Positions 48,435 through 60,600 of a DNA stretch of 64,000 nucleotides are shown one piece after another. The stretch's first letter is position 1. Each line of letters starts with the position of its first letter. This DNA is from Ceratodon purpureus (taxonomy: Eukaryota; Streptophyta; Bryopsida; Pseudoditrichales; Ditrichaceae): positions 33,153,426 through 33,217,425 of the forward strand of contig CM026426.1 of assembly GCA_014871385.1 (NCBI GenBank). The letters are read 5' to 3'. The position numbers and the translations under genes were made by a program. The notes beneath the pieces were generated by a model. That model saw nothing but the letters and a program-made list of their open reading frames with translations, did not search any database and was not told the DNA's origin.

Positions 48435-51400
48435 ATGGGCTCCTCTGCAGAAATGGCGTTCGACAGTAGAAAACGCAAGTGGAGATCGACTGAGGAGATA
48501 ATTCACCATCACGAACTTCAATTCGCTGCAAGCAGGGAGGTTTCTATAATGAGGTGGTCATGCCCATGCACGTACTATCACGGAGGCCAACGCTTGCCTG
48601 TGCAAGCAATAACTAAGCATCTGAAATCGTATGGACGCACCCATTTGTGTACTGCTCTATGATTGGAGGAGATCCTCCAGAGGGGTACCCGGAGGATGGA
48701 GCATGGTACCACAGCGATGAGGAGTGGACGGTAGACAATACTGATGGCCGCAATGAAGAGGTTTTTGAGCATCTTGAACCCGAAGACGCAGGTGATGATC
48801 CGCCTGGCCACCACGATGTTCATAAGCAGTTTGAGGACGCTCTGCGCACCGCTGAAGAATTACAGGAGATCGTGCAAGATTCCGAGAATAGGCCCAACGA
48901 CAACACTGATGAAGCAGACTTTGCAGATAGCACAGTCGAGGTGTTGGAGTTAGTATATTCGGAGGCCTCACATCTAGTGTATCCAAGTAGTCCTGTAAGC
49001 CTAATTTTAGCAGTCGTTGTTATCATGACACTATGCACGACGCATGGGGTGAGCAACGCATTTGTAACAGAGCTGCTTCATTATCTGTCGGTGGAGCTTC
49101 TTCCGAAGGGAAACGTCTTGCCTGCAAAGCACTACAAGGCAAAGATAATGCTGCAGGCACTCGGACTAGCGTACAATGTTATACATGCTTGTCCTGCAGG
49201 TTGCGTTCTATTTCGTAGAGAGCACGCGGACTGCGAATCACGTCCTCGCTGCGGGAAAAGCAGATACAGAGAAGGTACTCTGTGTCATTTGTAACGTAGT
49301 TTATGTCATAAGGAATTTCAGTGTGTGTTATCTGTAACGCACCTTATGTCATCTGCAACTTTGTTTTCTACATCTGTAAGTCAGTATATGTCATTGGAAA
49401 CGCAACTGTATGTCATGAGTAACTCAGTCTATGTCATTTTAAACGCACTTTATGTCACCATTAAGAATACATTCATGTCATCTTAGACGCATTGTTTGTG
49501 TCACGTGTCACACAATTTCTGTCATCTGTAACGTGATGTAGTGTTCTTTGTATCTGTATGAAGGTACGAAGACAGCTCCAATGAAGGTTGTAAGGCACTT
49601 TCTCCTCATTCCGAGTTTGAGGCGCATGTTTGGCTCTTCTGCAATTGAAAGCTTCTGAAATGGCATTCAGAGCGCGGGGTGACCACGAACGAGGATGGCG
49701 AGATTGTAATGGAGACCGTCATCGACAGTCCCGCTTGGAAACAAATTGGAGTCATAGATCCCACATTCCAAGCGGAAAACCGGAACGTGGGCATGGCACT
49801 CTCACTTGATGGACTGAACCCTTTTTCACTTTGGAGTACGTCACATTCAACGTGGCCTGTTCTCTTGATAATTTACAACCTCCCACCGTGGTTACTCACA
49901 AAATGCTTTTCTTCATGCTGAGTATTTTAAATTCGGGCAAGGAGTCACCGACGGACAAGAACATAGATGTTTTCATTGCGCCACTTTTGGAAGAATTGCA
50001 TGACCTCTGGGAGGCGCACCAGCCTTGGACGCTTCAGCAAATCAAGCGGAGAGGTCCTTCACCCTCCGTGGCCTGTTATTATGGACAATTTCGGATTTTC
50101 CTGCTTATGGCTTGATTTCAAGACAACAAACGAAGGGCTAGAGGGCTTGCCCAGTTTGTGGTCCGAACATTGTTTCGAGAAGTGCGAGGGGCCTGAACGG
50201 CCGTAAGATAGTGTACGTAGATGCACGCCAGCGTCTTCGAGAGGACCATGCATTTTGTACCAATATGCGCTTCAACGGGCTTGAAGATAGAGGTTGTTCA
50301 TGTTCAAGGATGACAGGCAATGATGTCCTGCAATTTGCACAAGAAAGGGAGGCGTACATTGCCTCTGGTAGCAGGGCAGACGGTCGAGGCGATCTTGTGA
50401 GGAGGCACGGAGAGAAGAGAATTTCCGCGCTTTTCTTTCTTTCATATTGGAAGGTTTGGGCCATGCCGCTTATCACTTTTTATTTCTACTCCAGTCGTCA
50501 ATACGTTTAAGTCCAGGAGACGCAGCGTAACGTAAAACTCTGTTATCCCGCGTCACCACGAAGTCTTTAAATGATGAACCTGTGACATAGAGTACCGTCA
50601 CTTTAAACATTGAACACCGTTAAACCTTGTCAACCTATGTCACTTGAAAACGTCACTTTTGGTCATCCCAAAGAAATATATAGAATTTTAGAATTTTGAC
50701 CGTGGCCGTCAATGTGGTGCAGGACTTGCTCATCAAGCATACCTTGGACGTCATGCATTGCGAGAAAAACCTTTGTGAAAATATAATAAAGACTGTTTGC
50801 GAAGACTAACTTTCCTCGAGGATGCATGGACTTCAAAGATATCGGAGTGAGGTCTAACTTATGGTTGAGACAGATCAACAGTAGAGACCGCCGGCTATTC
50901 ATGCCACACGCACCTTATGTTCTCCTACCACAAGCGAAGATTGACATGCTTGCCGTAATAGGATTGACGAAGGTGCCACAGAATTATGCAGGCGCCATTC
51001 ACAAAAGGGTGTCTAAAGGAAGATTGAGATTTCTAATATCCCATGACTTTCACATCGTAATGCAACAGGTAAGCAAATTTCAATTCTTCGTTGCTATTAT
51101 GTTTAAGTTGACGTATTGAATGTGTGTCAGCTATAGAGATACAAGCAATATGTTACTTCATGTCAATGGAATGTTTTAGTTAACACTTTAGCATGTTCCT
51201 TTGTGTTATGCCAAATTCCTCGGAGACGCAGTGTAACGTTACTTGAAACAATGAGTAAGGTACCTTTGATGTCAAAACATGTTGCTTCATGTTATTTTGA
51301 ACTTGATGAAACGCAATTCCGCGTTACTGGAAACAAGGGGTAACCCCAGGTTAATGACAAAGCACGTATCTTAATTCATGTCCTTTGAAAACAATGAGAC

Positions 51401-53094
51401 GGCATGTACCTTTCTATAGTATGTAAACAGAATATTAAACGCTTATACTTTCTGACATTCTATTTAACTCTTTTTTTGGCATTTGCAGATACTACCCGTG
51501 TTATTGAGGAATGTCGATATGAATCGCGAAGTCCGGACCTGCATCATGAGAGTCAGCAGGGTATTTAGGCGCTTGTGCAGTCGCACAGTCAACCCGGCCA
51601 AAGAACAAGAATGGGTTGCAGACGCGAACGAGACACTCTGTATGATTGAGCGCGAGTTCCCTCTAGGTTCAATGGTCATCATGGCGCACCTTCTTGTGCA
51701 TATCTTTCTATGCGGCCCAGTTCAGAGTCGTTGGATGTATCCAATGGAGAGATACATGAAGACCCTCAAGGATTATATGCGTGCATACTCTATGGACGAA
51801 ACACTTGGATTCTGCTCAGAGTATATGGAACGTTACGGCGCTACATCCCGCACAGTGTAGGACGCAAATGAAGAGCAGACAATGCACGATGAAATGGTGG
51901 AGGGCAACGGAGTAAGGCGACTGATGTCCCGCACTCTTCGTGAATGGATTCACAGCTTTATAATCACAAACGCCGCCTCACTTCAGCACTACAGACGGTG
52001 CCACCCTAAATTGTAGCTGTGACCCTTCCTTGTTTTTTTTCTCCTTCATATGTCAACGTCCATAAACATGAATTAATGTTGCCGAAAACATGAGTTTACA
52101 TTAACGTCTCTAGAATTCATGTTAACACCTGTTAATGTGGCAGCGAACGTGTTAGCACGTGTCGCCGTGTACACTGTTTCCCTTCAATCTTACGCAGCAG
52201 CTCTGACATGTCTTCATAATTGCGCACTTTAGAGCGTACGAGGTGGAACAAGAGTCTAGGTCGTCACTACGCCGCCAACGCCATCGTGGAAGACCTCCTC
52301 GAAGGGGACGGAGGCCCTCTAATACGCCTTCAGAGCTGCGGGCTTTGCCAGCCTTTTCAGATTGGCTGACTGCTGCGGTTGCCACCAACCGTGCCACTGG
52401 CTCCAGGCGCGTCGACCAGACCACGTTCGATTTGTCGAGGCCTCCATCATTTATTGCAACAACGTATCGGTCAATGAAGGCTTATGGCATGCACTTTCGT
52501 TGCCGCTCAGGTAAAGCTTCAAACACCACCATGGACAGTGGAGTGCATGCATCCTTCACAGATGATGGAGGGGTAGAGACAGAGGAGTACGTGGGCCATG
52601 TTGAAGAAATACTCGAATTGGACTACAAGCGTACGTGCGTCATAGTTCTTGTATGTTTTTGGAATAAAGGTAGAACAGGAGGTGCTGCTCCTACAATGAA
52701 GTAGGATGAACACGGGTTCCTTTCCGTGAACTTCGCAGATCAGTACAGAGCACCTCTTGGTCCCCAGTAATCTGCTTTTCCCATTCATGTACAGCAAGTG
52801 TTTTTTGCGACCAACGACGGGCCGTGGAAGGTGGTCTGCAAGGTTGATGTTCAAGGCAGCCGTGGAGGTCGCGCATTCGCAGAAGAAGAGGACGACGCAG
52901 ATGCACAGATCAACGGCCCTGTTTCATCACGTGCCAATAACATTAAGACCAGCAGGCCCAAAGCTTCAGACTCAGAGGACTTCATAGTAAACGGGTCCTT
53001 TGTAGAGAGGCACATGGTTGGGCCCCTAGCAGCGGACACTGATGATGAGGAAGCGGACCACCTCCTCGGCGATTCATCAAATAGTGAGCATTGA
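48435..53094 (+). pseudogene. CACTA tnp2 transposase (Transposase_21, DUF4218, DUF4216), copy 2
   Basis: Same exon plan as copy 1. Exon 1 is 48435-49274 (ATG at 48435, MGSSAEMAFDSRKRKWRS), with a 1-bp loss near 48642. Exon 2 starts at 49564 and has 1-bp indels near 49649 and 49908. Exon 3 is 50723-51068, 2 bp shorter than its counterpart. Exon 4 is 51489-52016 (DUF4218), with in-frame losses of 9 and about 36 bp and a TGG to TAG change near 51858. DUF4216 follows from about 52233 (EEILELDYKRTCVIVLVC) and ends with an acidic tail at 53094 (DDEEADHLLGDSSNSEH). Copy 2 keeps CAA where copy 1 has its TGA, so the lesions are largely independent. It cannot make a working enzyme. Confidence 0.92.
49275..49563 (+). 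repeat. Intron of 21-bp tandem repeats, copy 2
   Basis: Counterpart of 6904-7192: same length, one difference seen by eye. Units follow AACGCANTNTATGTCATCTGT. Confidence 0.8.
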
Positions 53095-54047
53095 CCCTTC
53101 ACAGATTTGATGTCAAATTACTTTAAATGATGTTTAATGTAACGCAGTTCCACGTCTACTGAACAGCAGTTGTCATTTTTAGTAGCGTTCACAACGCAAT
53201 GCATGCTAATGCAACGTTAACAATGACGCGTGAGCGTTAAAGCTACTGTCTCTACTACCAATTTGTGAATTGTGATGCTATCACGTTAAACCTGCGTCCA
53301 ATTTGTCACGTTCACGTTAAAACTACGTCAGTAGTGACACCTTCACATCAAAACATTCAGCAATGCATCCGACGTTTAAGTTAACGCGCGTGTCAATTAG
53401 ACGTGTTTTTATGTCACCCAAAATGCTGCGTCACTATTGACACCTCCTAGGACATAGGCCCCGTGAAAACCTAGCTGCCACGTCATCCGTAGCTTACATG
53501 CATAGGGGGCACGTCAACTACGTCCATATGTTTCATGAAACGCAGTATGACGCTTTTTTATGTCATCTAAAACGCAGGCGTCACTGTTGACACCCCCTAG
53601 GATGTAGCTCACAGACAACCTAGCCGCCACATCAGCAGAACCTAAACCCTAGTTTCGCGTTTCTAGTAACGCAGTTGAACGTTTCCCATGTCACCCTAAA
53701 CGCCCTCTACGTTAAAAGAAAGGTGCTGACATGGGATGTGACTAAATTCATCCATTACTAAACTACCGTGAGGTAAAAAACTCCGCAGAAAAGTTACTTT
53801 CCACAAAGCAGAGCTCTGTTTAAGTTAACGCATCCCTGTCTCGCATTGTTATCTTTAACGCTCAACCGTCACTTCAAAATTCAAGTTGACACTCTTTGAC
53901 AGAACCTGTTAAAGCAACGTCAAAAGTGACGCGTGCACGTTAAAACGTTTAAGGTGAAGTATGTTTATTTAGATCACATTTCCACACTAATTTCCATAAG
54001 TCCAGGTTTTCGTCACTGATGACGCAGTTTAACGCAAGACAAAATGT
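53095..54047 (+). repeat. Right subterminal repeat region of CACTA copy 2
   Basis: Dense GTCA/TGAC and AACG/CGTT repeats in both orientations, with two similar blocks of about 190 bp around 53380-53490 and 53530-53640 (CGTCACTRTTGACACCYCCTA). No gene. Confidence 0.8.
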
Positions 54048-54062
54048 TGTTCTGCTCTAGTG
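54048..54062 (-). repeat. CACTA right terminal inverted repeat
   Basis: Inverse of CACTAGAGCAGAACA. TAA target duplication follows at 54063-54065. Confidence 0.95.
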
Positions 54063-54065
54063 TAA

Positions 54066-55430
54066 GTGATAATGATTGGCTAGAACATGGTGTAATCGTC
54101 ACTTGAATAATATTTAAAGCATGCATCTTAGATGCCATTAGTATATTAAGCAATAGCAAGCGTTGACTATCCTTTGATATGAGTTCCAGCACAATTTGTA
54201 GATGGCTAATGTGTAACATGTAGACCCTAACAAAGAAGAGAAAAAAAAGAGGCAAGAATTTTTTTGGTACCAAGAAGGCCTTATATTGGAGTAGAATGAC
54301 ATGAATAAGAAAGAAAGCCAACAATTTGAGAAAAATGGAATCACCAAAGTATTAGACTTCGATAGAACCATTGATGGGGGGCCTATGGAGATAGAGTCAA
54401 AGAGAGGGATTTAAAGCAATATGAGTGTTGCCCAAAAGTACGAGAGTCGAGTTAGAATCTAGCACCAACAAAGAAATATTGTTGTGTAATTATACTTGTG
54501 AGTCTATGGTTATCATTGTTTCTAGGCTAGTCTTATATTTGTGTTGCATGGAAGGTGCTTCACCATCATTTTTCTACTTTTCTTAAAGCTATTATTATCA
54601 CAAAGCCGCAATTTTGTCCTATATTGTCCTCTTTGTTTTAATGTTGTAGCATACACTGAATATTCATGGAGATTTTGTAAGGATTGAAAAGCCAACTTGA
54701 TTTGTGCTCCTATCACCTTTTTGTACTATTCAATGTAAACTATTACCAACACTATATTCATTAATTTGGGAATTTCTCATGTACCAATTTGTTCATCACC
54801 TTAAAATTGGAATGTCCATCTTAATTATTGGAATATCAGGAAGACCTCAAATGTTCCGAATATATGAAATGTGTCATAGGTCAGGGAATTGTTAGATCTG
54901 TAATTGTCGGCTACTTGATTGGAAACCTGGTGGGAACACATTGGGAACATACTAGTAAATATAACTTCCAACGAACATTACTGGGAATATTCCTTGCATA
55001 CATCTGTCATTTGTTCCGAGCACTACAGAAATTAGGTGAGAAGTTTCTGGAATTTTATTCAGAACAATACAAGATTACATTTTGAAATTTAAAAAATACA
55101 ACCGATAACTTGCTTACAATGTGGATTGTAAGTCTTTTGGAATGTTCAAGACAGAAGTAATGAGCAAAGCGATCTTTATTTTAGTGTTTTGGATCTTGTA
55201 CTCAATTTGTCCAAAGCATGGTTCAGTATTCTGAATAAATTCTATAATTATAGGAGATGCTTAAACTATTTGTAACTTACCAAATAACGGAAAATATCTT
55301 GTACTAAATATACTTCATATATCAACTATATATAAACATTTATTTTGCTAGTTAACACATTAGAGGATAAAATTGTTCAAGATATATAATGTATTCAATT
55401 TGGCACTCTTGCTAATTATGTCTAAGCAAT
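54066..55430. other. AT-rich intergenic sequence
   Basis: No gene is supported. A frame at 54828-55085 is open but has no recognisable domain and no ATG-Kozak or splice support. Confidence 0.45.
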
Positions 55431-55448
55431 TAAGGTGATCACCTTAAA
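55431..55448. promoter_or_regulatory. Perfect 18-bp palindrome TTAAGGTGATCACCTTAA
   Basis: First member of a family found also at 56170-56187, 56837-56854, 56959-56976, 57081-57098 and 63743-63760, with half-sites at 56111-56118 and 63991-64000. Perfect dyad symmetry suggests a site for a dimeric DNA-binding protein. Confidence 0.6.
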
Positions 55449-55499
55449 TGCACGTGATATAAAAAGTTGTACTCCATAAAAGGGGTAGTGAGAACTACC

Positions 55500-55780
55500 G
55501 CCTTTTATTGAGGTGGTGGCAACAACCACCGTTGTTACATCTTGTCACTGCATCTTCAAGCTCTGTCTCAGGTGCTTCGAGTGGACCCTGTTGGTTGGTA
55601 CAACATTTCCTGCCTGTGAATTTCTCCCCAGCAGCACCAAGCCATGAAGTACCACAAATTCGCTCACAACGAGTTCAATGGGTTTCAAACCCGGACCGAT
55701 TATATGGAACGCACTCATTCCAACCAACAGATTTGAGCCATGGCTTGGCGACAGGACATGTACTTCACATTCTAATATAG
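55500..55780 (-). repeat. tRNA-like/SINE-like fragment
   Basis: On the minus strand, TTGGTTGGAATGAGTGCG is followed about 30 bp later by GGGTTTGAAACCC, like A and B boxes of a Pol III promoter. The remainder has no recognisable structure. Confidence 0.3.
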
Positions 55781-56768
55781 AGATCTCATCATTTCATCAT
55801 CACAATGGCCTATTATTACATTACTTGCTCCTCTTAAAATACTGTCAACTAAAATTCATTCAAAACAATGGCAATCATTACACTAGATAATATGGACTAG
55901 AATCTATGATTCGAAGTAACCATGTCCAAATTGTAAAAATATTTTCATACTTAATATTCACATGAATGTTTTTTTAGGCTACATCAATCTTTAATTATTG
56001 ATGGACATGCCATGTATGAGGGCCTCAAGTGATGTAAAATTTATTTGTTACCCTTGTGAAAATCCGTTCAAACTCTTACATAAACAAGTCATATACAAGA
56101 TTTAGGTTGCCACCTTAATTTCTAGAATTTCACCTCCTGAAAATGATCAATGTCATTACTCAAATATGATTAAGGTGACCGCCTTAATGCTAACCTCTTA
56201 GACTCAAATATCTCAGAAACGGCTACGTATTTGAGATGTTAGGAGACCATGAAAGTATTCATCTACCCTACGATTGAAATTTGATCCCCCTCCGTTAGAC
56301 AATAATCCTGGCCACTGCAATATTGCAAGTTAAAGGATTGGCTTGAACACAAAATAAAGTTATATATATTTGAATATCAGGAAGGGTGTTCTTCTGCTGA
56401 ATGTATCATCATACATACCATTGTTCAAGTTAAGAGGCTTACTTTACCCCTTCTAAACTGTCAGGTTATTCAACTTGACACAATACAGCATAGACCTCGG
56501 TGACACTTACAAGGCCAACTACCTTTGCAGGGATCACATATGAACGATGATTTATAACTAGACATTTTTCACTGATTCACAATCCCAAATCTGTTGAATT
56601 ATCTTTATTTCAAAATATAAAAGTTATTTATTCGAAAAACAACACACAACTTTTATCTTAAAACCAACACTTGATCCTACAAACCTGAACCACACAATCC
56701 GCTGTTCTTTCTCTCCCTCTAAACTACAATACATTACGTACAAAGTTTAGAAATAATTCTGAAATCAC

Positions 56769-57135
56769 TAAATCTCTAATTACGTAACACATTAGCGACA
56801 CTACACCCTCATGTTACTATAGAAGGACCATGTCAGATTAAGGTAAACACCTTAATGTAATCTCACCTCCAAGATAAGGTGAATCGAAATGTATCTGTAA
56901 TTACGTTACCTTTTAACCACAGAACAGCCTGACAGTAACATAGAGGGATTATGTCAGATTAAGGTGAACACCTTAATTTAGTCTCACCTTCAAGAAAAAA
57001 TCTATCAAAAGGTATCTCTAATTACACTATCATGTTAACCACACTACTGCCTGAGGGTAACATAGGAGGACCACGTAAGATTAAGGTGAACACCTTAATG
57101 TCATCTCACCTTCAACAAACAAATCTATGGAAAGC
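56769..57135 (+). repeat. 122-bp tandem repeat array, about three copies
   Basis: Two full 122-bp units (56836-56957 and 56958-57079) are flanked by partial ones. Each starts ATTAAGGTRAACACCTTAAT and includes TCTCACCTYCAAG, GTATCTSTAATTAC and a GTAACATAG segment. Each unit carries one copy of the palindrome family. Confidence 0.8.
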
Positions 57136-57689
57136 TAGAGAAACATCAAAGAATACCTCACATGATGGAACACCATTCATTAAGAGTCCTCAGCTCTATG
57201 CAGTATCTGAATCATCGGATTCCAAAGTAAGGTTGAATGCCCTAAAACCACCAACTTAAGCTTTTTAAGCTTATTTTGGGCTGGTTATTTTAGGGGTGTA
57301 TTTTTTCCTTGTAGGAAAGAAACTTTCTCACAGGATGCAAATTTTTTGAAAATTAAATTCCCATTACATAAATAAATACAAATTTTCAAAGGCTAAAGTA
57401 CTTGGAGACCCAAATCTGTCCAATAGAGTTTCCTAAATCCAAAACAGTGTTGGAATACTTTAGTGCCTGAAGTCACCCAAAACTGTGTTCCATGTTACAG
57501 AACACTGCGGACTCTACCACCGCAATTCAAATTCGATTCTAACTCTATTCTGGGTCCAGGGTGCCTGTACACCGTGTAAGGCAAGGGAGTAAAGTGCGTG
57601 GGACAGCCCTCACCCCCACATGGGCGGTATCCCCACTGTCAACTCAGACGTTGTCGTTGCCGCTTGCTTGGGGTTCGAGTCGCGCTCGC
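57136..57689. other. Spacer before the Tigger-like gene
   Basis: No gene of its own. TAAGCTTTTTAAGCTTA at 57258-57274 is a short palindrome. GC content rises sharply after 57540, and B-box-like GGTTCGAGTC occurs at 57670 and 57697. Terminal repeats of the Tigger-like element were not identified. Confidence 0.35.
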
Positions 57690-60600
57690 TTAGAGTTCGA
57701 GTCCCGCTCGCAATGTCGCCCTGTCCCGCGCAATTCCCCCGCGTAGTGTCGTGCGCGCCTCCTCCCTGATCCGCTCGCCCAGTCCCCGTGCTCCGCGCTC
57801 TGCGTTGCCTGGCTCTCCCGCGCAAGTGGGTCGCGCGGCCGGAACGCTGCAACGGCTCGTTCCAGGGCCTTCCTCCGAACGATCTCGTTGTCGCTGCATG
57901 GGTGTGTTGCGCGGCTGGCTTCTTGCAGGGACTTCGAATTGGTTTACGTTTTGTGTAATGGGCCTCGTAGAGTGTGGACTTACGTCAAATTGAAAGAGGG
58001 AGGGGAGACTGTTTGAAGGCGACGGGAAGAAGTGCTGTGGAGGTTGCGGAGCGAGAAGAGGGTGGTAAGGAAGGGTCTGTAAGAGCGGCGCAAACGACGA
58101 AGCTTGTAGGTGTTGCTGCAGTAATGCGGCCCCCTCGGAGGTCGTCTCTCGTGTCCACCAGCCTCTAGGTCGAAGCCCTTCCTGATCGTTTTGACGTACC
58201 TCCACAGTCTCCGACGCCCTGCTTGCACGAGGAATTTGCTGGTCCTCACCTCTGGAGGTTCTCTGAGCGGCCTTCTCCGCTCGCGCTATCGCCAACTGGT
58301 ATGCTCGTTCCGCTTTTAATCTAGCAGCTTCTTCCTTCTCCACCGCTCTTGTGGCTTGAGCTTCAGCCCTCTCGGCCGCCTTTTGGTCCTTCAAGCGCTG
58401 CGCCTCCTCCCGTGACGCCGCTCTTCGCGCCATTGCCTCCTACTTCTCCTCCAATTTCCTCTTTTTCGATTCCTCTCGTTGTTGTTTTTGCCTCTCTTTT
58501 TCTTTTGCAGCGTCCTCTCTTGCAGTGATGATTTTGGCTGCTGCCTCCTCATATTCAGCGCTTGTGAGTATTACAGATTTCGCAAAATCCACGATTGGAT
58601 CCCGACGGCGCGAACTTGCAGTCGGAGTGAACCTTGGGAGCTGCAGAAACTGCGTGACTGACTGTGGCTCCGGAGGTTCCGTGTCCAAGGTCGCAACGTC
58701 ACTGTCGCCAGCCTCCTCAGATGGGTCGGCAGCAACATAGAAGTGTTCTGTACCTGCTTTTGGTTCGCGGCTGAAGTTCGCCGCGATGTCCTGCTCGCTA
58801 GCTGCTGCGTACAGCGCCGTCGGCTCTAAAGGTACGTCGTGCTCCTCTTCTTCTCCCCGCCCTTGTTGATCGTCTCCATCCTGTCCTTGCTGCTCGCCGA
58901 TAACTGCTTCTGCAGTTGGTGACGGTGCATGCGCAGGGTCACTTCTGCCTGCCGTAGTGTAAACCTCCGATGGTGTGAGTTGGCCGTCGACTGCTCCATT
59001 GTTGAGTGGGTAAATCCCAGTGCGTCGAAATCCACTGCAAATGTTGGAAACGGAGAGGGCTTTTCTCAAGCCAAGTGAGACCCATTGCGCCAAAACTTCT
59101 TTTGTGGCTGATTGGTCAATGTTACGTGAAGTCCAATAGTCCCTATATTCTCTAAAATATTGCTTGAATGGTTTAAAGACAGCTACATCTAGCGGTTGTA
59201 GTGTATGCGAAGTGTGAGATGGGAGGCTAATTAGATCAAGTCCAACATTCTTAGCTAGTCGTGCCACCTCTAATGTAACGTGTGAGTTATGCCCATCCAG
59301 GATCAACAAATGGCGTTGCTGTGGAGATATAAGACCATGACGTCTAATCGATGCTACAAAATGGGATATCCAAGCACTAAAAAGGTAAGACGTCATCCAT
59401 GCTCGTGGTTGCATTGCCATTGTTGCACCTTGTTCACAATGAATTATGTAATTTTGCCTAAATCGTCGCCCTCTGAAAATATAGAAAGATGGTATTGATT
59501 GTCCCGCTGCGTTTACACATACCAATACTGACAGCCACTCTCTTTAGTTTGGAACTATCGATTGTACCCGCTTTGCACCAGTCTTGGCTATCACCATCCC
59601 GCCTCCGCTTTTACCTACATCAAAACAGCCCCATATGTAGCTCAATGTTAGTCATTTTGACCTCCAGTGACTAGGTATGTCATGAAGAAGTTTTGACATT
59701 GTTTCATTCCGTGCAGGAAAGACTTCAGCTGCAAGCCTTCCGAAACTGAAACTTAGGACCACCGAAACTGACGTTGGCTACGAGTCGCAGTTCTACTGTT
59801 GCCGGCTAAGAGTCGCAGCTACGGTCTAATGCCTCATCGGCTAAATGGCGCAGCTAAGGTTGGAAGCCTCAACGGCTCCATGAGCAACCTGCAGGCTCGA
59901 GGAGCCATCTGCAGGATCGAGGAGCGACCTGCAGGCTCGAGGAGCCATCTGCAGGATCGAGGAGCAACCTGCAGGCTCGAGGAGCAACCTTCCCGAACTA
60001 GAACTACAGGCTGCCGCCAGTCAAATCAGGCACAGTGCATGCAGCAGGTTCGGTGACAAACAGCGACGCTTTCATGAATACATGCAGGAAATTTAGTCAA
60101 CTGCTGGCTACATGGCATACATTTGGTATGTACTCTCATTTCTTTAATTTTATTGAACATGAACATGTGTGCAATCTATAGAAAACACCTTGTACTTTAC
60201 CTGCCTGGGCGCCGGACTCGTCGCAGTTCCAAATGCGCTCCGGTGGGTAATTGTGCAAGGTGTAGAGGCGTTCTAAATTTCCATACAACGTTTGTACATT
60301 CTCCGGGCATAGCGCACGGGCCCTTGCGCTCTCCAACCCTTGAGCAGCTCTGACCGTGAGTTCTGGGTGACGATGTCTAAACCATCTCATCCAACCTCCT
60401 CCAGGAACCCCGTCTCGAAAAGGTGTGAATCTGTTCTTCGTGATCTCATACACTTTCATTTTGAGTGCACTAGGTGACAACCCAAAACCCAAATCGCACA
60501 TCTTGACAAGGTAATCAACAAGCTCCTTCTCTTCTTCAGGTGTGAGAACACCCTCAACTCCACGCCTCCTACTCCTTGTCTTCCCATAGCAGTGATCACG

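Larger units (their letters stand above)
32368..54062 (+). mobile_element. Complete CACTA (En/Spm) transposon, copy 2, 21,695 bp
   Basis: The left end CACTAGAGCAGAACAG (32368) and the right end, inverse of CACTAGAGCAGAACAA (54062), give a 15-bp perfect terminal repeat. TAA flanks both sides (32365-32367 and 54063-54065), the 3-bp duplication expected for CACTA. It carries a minus-strand Transposase_24/DUF8039 gene (33701-39449), an unrecognised minus-strand frame (42058-42470), a small plus-strand gene split by an insertion, and the plus-strand tnp2 gene (48435-53094). Both transposase genes have stops or frameshifts, so the element is structurally whole but not autonomous. It is large for the superfamily, partly through a nested element and minisatellites. 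Confidence 0.95.

Noticed and set aside
56769-57135. CRISPR-like array
   Set aside because: Units are contiguous 122-bp tandem copies without unique spacers, in a plant-type genome.
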